The position numbers and the translations under genes were made by a program. 64,000 nucleotides of DNA from Paracraurococcus ruber (GTDB taxonomy: Bacteria > Pseudomonadota > Alphaproteobacteria > Acetobacterales > Acetobacteraceae): assembly GCF_004353985.1 (NCBI RefSeq), contig NZ_SMOA01000003.1:47152-111151 (forward strand). The letters run 5' to 3'. Numbering within the stretch: the stretch's first letter is position 1; each line of letters opens with the position of its first letter. Shown piece by piece: positions 58,501-64,000 of this stretch. A model generated the notes under the pieces. The model did no database searches. It was given only the letters and a program-made list of their open reading frames with translations, and was not told where the DNA came from.

Positions 58501-59173
58501 GGCGGGCAACATCTATGTCAACCGCAACCTGGTCGGCGCGGTGGTGGGCGTGCAGCCCTTCGGCGGGCACGGGCTGTCCGGTACCGGGCCGAAGGCGGGC
58601 GGGCCGCTCTATCTCCGTCGGCTGCTCTCGGCCTGCCCGGCCGTGCCGCCGCTGCCCGCCACGGCGCCTGATCCGGCGGCGCTGGAATTCCGCCGCTGGC
58701 TGGCGGGGCGCGATCCGGCAGCGGCGGCGCGATGTGATCGCATCATCGCCCAGGGACGCAACGGCGCGGCGCTGGACCTGCCTGGCCCGGTCGGCGAGCG
58801 CAACCGCTACGACCTGCGGCCGCGCGGCACGGTGCTCTGCGTCGCGGCGGATACGGGGGCCTTGCCCGACCTGGCCGCCGCAGCGCTGGCCCAGGGCAAT
58901 CGCGCGCTGGTCCCGGCTTCGGCCGGGCTGCCCGGTCTGGGCGGGCGTGTGCTGCCGGTGGGCAGCGCCGTGCCGGATGCGGTGCTGGCGCGGGGCGATA
59001 CCGGCTCGCTGCCCGCCCTGTTGGCGGAGGTTGCGGGCTGGGACGGCCCAATCCGCCCGGTCCTCGTCATGGCCGATGGCGATGCGCCGCCCGATCTGCT
59101 GCTGCGGGAATGCGCGGTCTGCACCAACACCACGGCGGCCGGCGGCAATGCATCCCTGATGACGATCGGCTGA
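55553..59173 (+). CDS. putA: bifunctional proline dehydrogenase / L-glutamate-5-semialdehyde dehydrogenase
   Basis: 1206 residues from ATG 55553. It oxidises proline to glutamate. Order: helical arm (about 1-115), FAD-dependent PRODH barrel (GPGISIKLSALHPRYARAQR, GLNIDAEEADRLDLSLDLLE, FVVQAYQKRAPSVLDWIIAL, RLMLRLVKGAYWDSEIKRAQ, GTHETLLAYLVRRLLENGAN), then the aldehyde dehydrogenase (ACISPWNFPLAIFTGQVAAA, VMFTGSTEVARLINRQLARR) with Glu803 in VAETGGQNALVV and nucleophile Cys837 in GQRCSALRV. The C-terminal 170 residues form the ALDH-like flap of type B PutA. No N-terminal ribbon-helix-helix domain, so it cannot repress its own promoter as in E. coli. Confidence 0.96.
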   Translation: MDVPVPLAAPVPFAALAAETRALPPLRAAIAAATRAPEPDCVAALVEAATLPGPIRAKAAATARILVEALRAKGMRGPVEGLVREYDLSSQEGVALMCLAEALLRIPDRATRDALIRDKIGGGDWRRHIGHSPSLFVNAATWGLVVTGKLSGTADETGLGAALTRLIARGGEPLIRRGVDLAMRMMGEQFVTGETIEEALARSRAMEAGGFRYSYDMLGEAAVTAEDAARYLRAYEAAIHAIGRAAAGRGIVEGPGISIKLSALHPRYARAQRARVMAELWPRLLGLALLARRYDIGLNIDAEEADRLDLSLDLLERLCEAPDLAGWHGIGFVVQAYQKRAPSVLDWIIALARRTGHRLMLRLVKGAYWDSEIKRAQVDGLDGFPVFTRKRHTDVSYLACARKLLAAPDAVFPQFATHNAQTLAAIHAMAGDAFRPGDYEFQCLHGMGEPLYEEVVGEEKLGRPCRIYAPVGTHETLLAYLVRRLLENGANSSFVNRIGDACVPVEALIEDPVDALRAEGPLGAPHPRIALPRDLYPERPNSTGLDLANEQVLADLARSLAASTPLHAAPLLGDGEAAGEAWPVRNPADRRDLVGHVVEATPGVVESALAQAVAAAPAWAATPPAQRAALLLHAADLMEARLPALLGPLVREAGKSLANAVAEVREAVDFLRYYAAQVRDGFDNATHRPLGPVACISPWNFPLAIFTGQVAAALAAGNPVLAKPAEETPLAAAEAVRLLRAAGVPPAVVQLLPGDGKVGAQLVADPRICGVMFTGSTEVARLINRQLARRLGPDGRPVPLVAETGGQNALVVDSSALPEQVVADVLASAFDSAGQRCSALRVLCVQEDIAPRVLAMLKGAMAELSVGNPDRLSTDVGPVISEEARQAILSHIAAMRARGRAVHTLPLPADCAAGSFVPPTLIEIRSVAELEREVFGPVLHVLRFRRDGLDALMREIAATGYALTFGVHSRIDETIAWLTAQAPAGNIYVNRNLVGAVVGVQPFGGHGLSGTGPKAGGPLYLRRLLSACPAVPPLPATAPDPAALEFRRWLAGRDPAAAARCDRIIAQGRNGAALDLPGPVGERNRYDLRPRGTVLCVAADTGALPDLAAAALAQGNRALVPASAGLPGLGGRVLPVGSAVPDAVLARGDTGSLPALLAEVAGWDGPIRPVLVMADGDAPPDLLLRECAVCTNTTAAGGNASLMTIG

Positions 59174-59305
59174 CGCCGATGCATCGCGGGGGGCGGCAAG
59201 GCTCTCGCGCCTGACCCGCCACGCGGTGATTGACCTGCCGCGGATTGCCGTTCAGGGCTGGGAGCGCAAGGCGGCAGGCCGCCGCCGCAACCGGGGAGAC
59301 CGTCC

Positions 59306-59689
59306 ATGCCCATCGCCCTGTCCAACCCGCCCACCGTCCATACGCCCGGCGCCTATTCCCATGCCGTGCTGGTCACCGACCCGAAGCGCCGGCTGGTGCT
59401 GTCCGGCCAGGTCGGCACCGCGCCGGACGGCACGATCGCTGCCGGCGGTGAGGCGCAGATCGACCAGGTGCTCGCCAACCTGTCCGCCATCCTGGCGGCG
59501 CATGGCATGTCGTCGGCCAATCTGGTGAAGGTCACCGCCTTCCTGACCGACCCGGCGCTGATCCCGGCCTGGCGCACGAAGCGCGGGGCCTGGCAGGGGG
59601 ACCACCGGCCGGCCAGCACGCTGCTGATCGTCGCTGGCCTCGCCGATCCGCGCTTCGTGGTCGAGGTGGAGGCCGAAGCGGTGGAATGA
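59306..59689 (+). CDS. RidA-family protein
   Basis: 127 residues, ATG 59306 with GGGGAG upstream. YjgF/YER057c/UK114 fold: TVHTPGAYSHAVLVTDPKRR, LVLSGQVGTAPDGTIAAGGE, AQIDQVLANLSAILAAHGMS, SANLVKVTAFLTDPALIPAW, RPASTLLIVAGLADPRFVVE. In canonical RidA an Arg in the R-x-x-V/AxxVxxLP region (about residue 105) deaminates 2-aminoacrylate; here the DHRPASTLLIVAGLADP segment has Arg at RPAS, so activity is plausible but the LP motif reads LADP, marking a subgroup other than archetypal RidA. It follows putA by 132 bp. Confidence 0.9.
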   Translation: MPIALSNPPTVHTPGAYSHAVLVTDPKRRLVLSGQVGTAPDGTIAAGGEAQIDQVLANLSAILAAHGMSSANLVKVTAFLTDPALIPAWRTKRGAWQGDHRPASTLLIVAGLADPRFVVEVEAEAVE

Positions 59690-59962
59690 GGTTTGCGGCT
59701 GGGGACCGGCCAGCGGCAGGGGCACGGGGCGTCCTGGGCGCCGACCGCCGCCGCCGATGGCCCCCCGGGCGGCGTGCGCCCGGGGCTGGACGGCGTGAGC
59801 AGGCCCTGCGCGCAGCGGCCGGCAGGGGGCGGGCGCCGGGACTCGGCCCGATCCGACGGTCTCGCCGGCCGTAGGAGGCGGTCCCGGGCGTGGCGGGCGG
59901 CATGGGGAACCCGGCCCGGTGCGCCGCGCTTTGGCGCGCATACCGGAATGGAGTCGTCCCCG

Positions 59963-60220
59963 ATGCGCGTCCCAGCGCTGCTTTGCCTCCTGCTCCCCAT
60001 CGCCGCCTGCACGGTGGAGCGGCAGGTCGCACCGCCGGCCTATTCCCAGGCCTCGCCCTACGCGGCGCAGCGCACCATCGTGCCCGCGCCCGGCTCCTAT
60101 TGCGAGGAAGCGGTCGGCGAGGCGGCGGACGCGGCCAACCGGGCAGCCTATACCGGCAGCCCGCGCGATGCCGGACGGGCCAACCGCACCGCGCGATACG
60201 CCGCGCGCGACTGCCGCTGA
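59963..60220 (+). CDS. small lipoprotein
   Basis: 85 residues from ATG 59963 (GGAG nine bases upstream; ATG 59948 also in frame). Signal MRVPALLCLLLPIAAC with lipobox (IAAC). The mature part has a second and third Cys near the end (PGSYCEEAVGEAADAANRAA, RTARYAARDCR) and a conserved-looking Ala/Arg repeat. Family unknown; likely an outer-membrane or periplasm-facing lipoprotein. Confidence 0.65.
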   Translation: MRVPALLCLLLPIAACTVERQVAPPAYSQASPYAAQRTIVPAPGSYCEEAVGEAADAANRAAYTGSPRDAGRANRTARYAARDCR

Positions 60221-60254
60221 GGCAGCGCGGCGGCGGGGGCGGCGCCGGGCGGCG

Positions 60255-60896
60255 TCAGCCCTCGAACCCGCCGCGCTGGCCGCCGATCATGGCCAGGAAT
60301 TCCCGCCGCGTGCTGGGATCGTCGCGGAAGGCGCCCAGCATGCGGCTGGTCACCATGGACACGCCCGGCTTGTGGATGCCGCGCGTGGTCATGCACTGGT
60401 GCGCCGCCTCGATCACCACCGCGACGCCCTTGGGCTTCAGCACGTCGTTGATGACATTCGCGACCTGGGCGGTGAGCTTTTCCTGGATCTGCAGCCGCTT
60501 GGCGTAGACTTCCAGCACCCGCGCGAGCTTGCTGATGCCGACCACGCGGCCGGCCGGCAGATAGGCGATATGCGCCTTGCCGATGATCGGCACCATGTGG
60601 TGCTCGCAATGGCTCTCCAGCCGGATGTCGCGCAGCACCACCATCTCGTCGTAGCCGTCCGTCTCCTCGAAGGAACGGGCGAGCAACTCGACCGGGTCGG
60701 TCTCGTAGCCGGCGAAGAATTCCTCATAGGCGCGGACGACGCGGGCGGGGGTGTCCACGAGGCCCTCGCGATCCGGGTCGTCGCCGGTCCAGCGCAGCAG
60801 CGTGCGGACGGCCGCCTCCGCTTCCTCCCGCGTCGGGCGTCCGATGACGGAGGCGTTGTCGGACGCGATCTCGGCGGGCGGGGTCTGGATATTCAC
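60255..60896 (-). CDS. folE: GTP cyclohydrolase I
   Basis: 213 residues. It makes 7,8-dihydroneopterin triphosphate, the first step of folate synthesis. Motifs: [40 protein letters not shown] (Cys and His zinc ligands plus active-site His), [40 protein letters not shown] and [20 protein letters not shown] (third zinc Cys). It belongs to type IA (zinc). Start ATG 60896. Upstream, GGTCGG/CCGACC (60934-60949) forms a small hairpin in the likely leader. Confidence 0.96.
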   Translation of the reverse strand: MNIQTPPAEIASDNASVIGRPTREEAEAAVRTLLRWTGDDPDREGLVDTPARVVRAYEEFFAGYETDPVELLARSFEETDGYDEMVVLRDIRLESHCEHHMVPIIGKAHIAYLPAGRVVGISKLARVLEVYAKRLQIQEKLTAQVANVINDVLKPKGVAVVIEAAHQCMTTRGIHKPGVSMVTSRMLGAFRDDPSTRREFLAMIGGQRGGFEG

Positions 60897-61098
60897 GATG
60901 CTGGTCCTTAGCCGTCTCGGGGCGGGTCACCATGGTCGGTCGTCCGACCCGGTCCTCCCTCATCCCGATCGCAATTGGGCCGAGTCTCCAGGCGCGCAAT
61001 AGTTCAACCGCCAACCCCGGCGGCAGCGTTGCCCGCCGGCTGCCGCAGGACCCCGGATGGCGCCACCCGTGGCGGGGACCGCCGCCGCAACCGAGGGC

Positions 61099-62328
61099 TC
61101 AGCCGGCGGCGCCCACCAGGGACCCGACAAGCGGGCAAATCGTCCGTTCCCAGACCGGGCCTTCGAACAGCGCGTCATGCGTCGCGCCCGGCTGCAGGTG
61201 GTACCGCTTCAGCCCGGATGGCAGGCCGCGGCAGAGCGCCAGCGCCGCGCTGCCCTGGCCGGGCGGGCAACTGCCATCGGCGTCGCCTTCCACCACCAGC
61301 AGCGCCGTGTCGCGGATCGCCGCCGGCCGCACCGGGCGGCCGTGCCAGGCCATCCGGCCGCGCGCCAGCTCCGCCGTGCGGAAGACGCGGTGGATGGTGT
61401 CCAGGTAAAGCTCGGCCGGGACATCCATCACCGCCCGCAATTCCTCATAGCGCGCGCGGTGGGCCGCCGCCGCCGCGCCATCCCCGGCCAGCAGGTTGCG
61501 CAACTGGGTCAGCTGCGCGGCCAGGTGGGTCGGCAGGTCGGCCAGCACCGATCCGGCGATCTGCTGCGCGCCCGGCCGCACCCGTCGCCCGGCGCCGGGC
61601 AGGCCCGCCGGCAGGCTGGCGACCTCCATGGCGGCGAACCAGCCGGCGGGCAGGGCGCGGGCCAGCAGCGTTTCCCGCGTCGGGGCGATGCGCGTGTCCA
61701 CCGGCCCGCCGATCAGGGTCAGGCTGCGCGGGCGGGCCGGGTCGCCGTCCTCGGCCATCAGCGCGGTCGCGGCCAGCGCCGCCACCGCCGGCTGGGAGAC
61801 CGCCAGGAGATGCGCGCCCGGCCCCATCGCCCGCAGCCAGGCGATGATCTGCGCGACCTGCCCGTCCAGGCCGAAGGGCCCGGCCGCCGCCGGGACCAGC
61901 CTTGCATCCGTCCAGTCCGTCACGTGCACGTCATGGTGCGGCAGCAGGCCGGCCAGGGTGCCGCGCAGCCGCGTGGCGAAATGGCCGGACAGCGGCGCCA
62001 CCGCCAGCAGCTTCGGCCCGGGCTCCGGCAGGTCCTTGGCGAAGCGCAGCAGCCGGCCGAAGGGGGCGGTCGCCACCACCTCCTCCCGCACCGCCACATC
62101 CCGGCCATCGACCCTGATGCGCCCAAGGCCGAAGGCAGGCTTGCGATGGGTGGTGCCGGCCTGTTCCAGCAATTGCACCGCGGCGGCGGCCTGGCGCAGG
62201 GCGGGCTGCCCCACCCCCAGGCTGCGCAGCACCGCCGCCGCCTGCCGGGCGGCGGGGCGGAGACGGGCGGACCAGGCCTCCTGGGCCTCGTGCAGGCGAT
62301 AGAACAGGTCGTCGGGCGGGTCGGGCAT
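61099..62328 (-). CDS. phaZ: intracellular poly(3-hydroxybutyrate) depolymerase (PhaZ type)
   Basis: 409 residues from ATG 62328. It matches the PhaZ1-type depolymerases that degrade native PHB granules: PDDLFYRLHEAQEAWSARLR at the start, VVATAPFGRLLRFAKDLPEP, KLLAVAPLSGHFATRLRGTL, DVHVTDWTDARLVP, GAHLLAVSQPAVAALAATAL and SLTLIGGPVDTRIAPTR, then LLVVEGDADGSCPPGQGSAA (Asp) and QPGATHDALFEGPVWE (His). In the Ralstonia enzyme the nucleophile is Cys in a C-Q-P motif; here the position is Ser178 (VSQP), so the nucleophile may be serine. Together with phaC (26843) it implies storage and re-use of PHA. Confidence 0.88.
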   Translation of the reverse strand: MPDPPDDLFYRLHEAQEAWSARLRPAARQAAAVLRSLGVGQPALRQAAAAVQLLEQAGTTHRKPAFGLGRIRVDGRDVAVREEVVATAPFGRLLRFAKDLPEPGPKLLAVAPLSGHFATRLRGTLAGLLPHHDVHVTDWTDARLVPAAAGPFGLDGQVAQIIAWLRAMGPGAHLLAVSQPAVAALAATALMAEDGDPARPRSLTLIGGPVDTRIAPTRETLLARALPAGWFAAMEVASLPAGLPGAGRRVRPGAQQIAGSVLADLPTHLAAQLTQLRNLLAGDGAAAAAHRARYEELRAVMDVPAELYLDTIHRVFRTAELARGRMAWHGRPVRPAAIRDTALLVVEGDADGSCPPGQGSAALALCRGLPSGLKRYHLQPGATHDALFEGPVWERTICPLVGSLVGAAG

Positions 62329-62616
62329 CCCGGTTGCAACGCGTCGCCGGCGGCCGCGACGCAAGGCCGACCGAATGACGTCTTCCGGGCCCCGCAGCCA
62401 ATGGTTCCGGCCCTCCCGGCGCCGGGGCGGTCGCCGCAGGGCCTCGCGCACGCCACCGGACGGGCGCTTCCTGGCGCCGCCCGCAGGGTCACGCGATGCG
62501 GCGACCGGCGTGGCTTGACCTTGCCATGGGGGGAAGCCCCATCTGCCGCCTGGCCTGCACGGATGCGGGGCGGAGACGCCCTGCCTGGCCAGGATCGCGG
62601 GACGGAGAGGCAGGGG

Positions 62617-62988
62617 ATGGGGCGGCAGGCGCATCTGGCAGGCAGGTGGCGGGGGACCGTGGCGGCGCTGCTCGCCCTCATCCTCCTCGCCTGGCCCGCC
62701 GCGCCGCTGCGCCATGCCGCGGCCACGGCCGCCGGCGCAGCCGCCATCCCCGCGACCCATTGCCACGACCCGGCAGCGCCGCCGGCCGGGACGGGGGACG
62801 AGCGGCCCAAGCCGCCATCCGCCATGGCCTGCTGCGTCGCGGCCTGCGCGCCGCTGCCGGCGGCGCCCGCCGCCACGCCGGTCCTGCCGGCCCCGCGGGC
62901 CATCGCGGCGACCGCCGCTGTCCCGCCTGAGGCGACCGGGTCGGGCCGCGTCATTCCGCCGGCCCTGCCGCCGCCCCGCCACGCCTGA
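62617..62988 (+). CDS. small exported His/Cys protein, unrecognised
   Basis: 123 residues from ATG 62617 (GGAGAGG upstream). N-terminal export signal or anchor (TVAALLALILLAWPAAPLRH), then a short segment with possible metal ligands (IPATHCHDPAAPP, SAMACCVAACAPLP) and a Pro/Ala tail. Its Cys/His content and its neighbour, a DUF305 protein often seen in copper- or metal-handling loci, suggest a periplasmic metal-binding role. This is inference; I recognise no family with certainty, although DUF2946/CopL-like proteins have a comparable look. Confidence 0.55.
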   Translation: MGRQAHLAGRWRGTVAALLALILLAWPAAPLRHAAATAAGAAAIPATHCHDPAAPPAGTGDERPKPPSAMACCVAACAPLPAAPAATPVLPAPRAIAATAAVPPEATGSGRVIPPALPPPRHA

Positions 62989-63160
62989 CCCGCGCCGCCC
63001 ATCCGCGCCAGCGGCCCGCGTGTCGCACCGACCGGGCGAGCCGTCCCAGGGCCACGGGGTCCAGGGCGAATGCGCCCCCCCGTGGCCGGCACGCCGCTGC
63101 GCGACCCACCCCAAGCCCCTTCGGACCCCGCCGCGCCCGGCGCGGCGGCAGGACAGGACC

Positions 63161-64000
63161 ATGAGCATGACCCGTCATTCCGCCTTCGCCCTCGGCGCGG
63201 CCCTGCTGGTGCTCGGCGCCAGCCCGGCCGCTGCCGCCATCGGCGACGACTACGACCCCGGCCGCGCGCCGGTGCCCAGCACCTGGTACGGCCTGGCCGA
63301 TCCCGCGGCGATGCAGGCCGATCGCGACTATGTCGCCGGCATGCGGCCGCACCATGCCGGGGCGCTGAGCATGAGCCGCGACTACCTGGCCGACCCGCAG
63401 GCCAGCAGCCCGGCGTTGCAGGCGCTCGCCCGCGCGATCATCCGCAACCAGTCCTTCGAGATCGGGCTGCTGGACGAGGTGTCGCGCAACCTCGACCGGC
63501 CGCCCCGGGTGCTGAACCTGGGCCTGGCGCGCATCCTGCTGCAGCCCACGGCGACCGAGGGGCTGGGGCAGGTGCAGCGCTTCATGCGCGCCCCCATCCC
63601 CGGCGCCGCGACGGCGGCTGGCCCGGTGACGGCGCGCGACGTGCAGTTCGCCAAGGCGATGATCATCCACCACGAGGCGGCGCTGACGATGGCGCGCGAC
63701 TATCACGCCAACCCGGCGGCGCGGAACGGCTTCCTCGGCCTGCTCAACACCGACATCGTCGCGGATCAGAGCCAGGAGATCGCGCTGATGCGGCGGATCA
63801 TCGCCGCCTATCCCGGCGATGCCGCGGCCGTGGCGGTGGACCCTGCCATGATCCATGGCATGGACGGGATGCGGCATGCCGGCACGGACGGCCATGCGGG
63901 GCATGGGTCGATGCCGGCTCCGCCCTCGCCGGCGCCGATGCCGCCGCAGGCGCAGCCCGCGCCGCCGCGCCAGGCGACGCCGCGGGCCGCCCGGCCCGCG
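63161..64000 (+). CDS. DUF305 family exported protein (3' end outside window)
   Basis: ATG 63161 with GGACAGG upstream; 280 codons visible, open at the edge. Signal peptide SAFALGAALLVLGASPAAAA. Two DUF305-like ferritin-type halves, each with paired His: YVAGMRPHHAGALSMSRDYL, then VQFAKAMIIHHEAALTMARD (M..HH..A pattern). A Met/His-rich stretch (DPAMIHGMDGMRHAGTDGHA, GHGSM) and a Pro-rich tail follow. DUF305 proteins are periplasmic, often encoded with copper resistance genes. The Met/His-rich stretch fits Cu(I)/Ag(I) binding. It probably works with the small Cys/His protein upstream. Confidence 0.88.
   Translation, partial: MSMTRHSAFALGAALLVLGASPAAAAIGDDYDPGRAPVPSTWYGLADPAAMQADRDYVAGMRPHHAGALSMSRDYLADPQASSPALQALARAIIRNQSFEIGLLDEVSRNLDRPPRVLNLGLARILLQPTATEGLGQVQRFMRAPIPGAATAAGPVTARDVQFAKAMIIHHEAALTMARDYHANPAARNGFLGLLNTDIVADQSQEIALMRRIIAAYPGDAAAVAVDPAMIHGMDGMRHAGTDGHAGHGSMPAPPSPAPMPPQAQPAPPRQATPRAARPA

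Noticed and set aside
55328..58570. An open frame of about 1080 codons antisense to putA
   Set aside because: Same GC artefact: no domains, and the sense strand has complete PutA motifs.
1..64000. CRISPR array, rRNA operon or intact IS element
   Set aside because: No regularly spaced repeats, no rRNA sequence and no transposase with terminal inverted repeats were seen.

Overview
The window is a very GC-rich chromosomal segment from an alphaproteobacterium, most likely Acetobacteraceae of the Roseomonas type. This is inferred from base composition, codon use, a GcrA-family protein, polyhydroxyalkanoate genes and family resemblances; no 16S gene is present to confirm it. It holds the right part of a temperate phage or integrative element (about 1-13,770) and then ordinary chromosome with two large transport/catabolism islands.

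Element, 1-13,770. A leftward early operon runs from a Cro-like gene (6785) through small unknown genes, a GcrA-like regulator (4486-5004), a DnaB helicase (2177-3682), a replication-type HTH protein and a NusG-like antiterminator cut by the window edge. Most of its genes overlap by 1-8 bp. Divergently, a CI-like repressor (6879-7202) is followed by a rightward operon of unknown genes, a DUF4326 protein, an excisionase-like protein and a tyrosine integrase (10789-12003). Four copies of a 17-bp palindromic operator lie in two pairs, one on each side of the repressor gene. A rightward gene inserted in the leftward operon is flanked by 17-bp direct repeats. To the right are a lower-GC patch with a VOC-fold protein, a remnant of a second integrase tail, and a tRNA-Arg(CCT) whose 3' end faces the element and is the likely integration target.

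Housekeeping block, 13,990-30,330. It carries a DUF892 ferritin-like protein, proline iminopeptidase, a zinc-type ABC binding protein under a Zur-like palindrome, endonuclease V, DUF423, an RlmM-like rRNA methyltransferase, and a mandelate-racemase-type enzyme beside a decayed LysR remnant. These are followed by a D-2-hydroxyacid dehydrogenase, tRNA-Leu(TAA), a leftward three-gene WecB / unknown / WecG glycan operon, PHA synthase, a short ribosome hibernation factor and a Nudix hydrolase.

Island A, 30,331-43,804. DUF917 plus a hydantoinase/oxoprolinase-like ATPase, an MFS carrier on the opposite strand, HyuA and HyuB, and a complete peptide-type ABC importer (binding protein, two permeases, one fused double ATPase). 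Together they look like uptake and ATP-driven ring opening of cyclic amides such as hydantoins or 5-oxoproline-like compounds.

Island B, 43,927-51,154. A tightly coupled seven-gene leftward operon: a second complete peptide-type ABC importer followed by a luciferase-like flavin monooxygenase and two CMD/AhpD-fold proteins.

The right part (51,482-64,000) has a tandem PCC/DUF296 protein, a one-chain dihydroxyacetone kinase, DNA polymerase IV, bifunctional PutA without a DNA-binding domain, a RidA-family protein, GTP cyclohydrolase I, a PhaZ-type intracellular PHA depolymerase with Ser at the usual Cys position, and a small exported Cys/His protein next to a DUF305 protein cut by the window edge.
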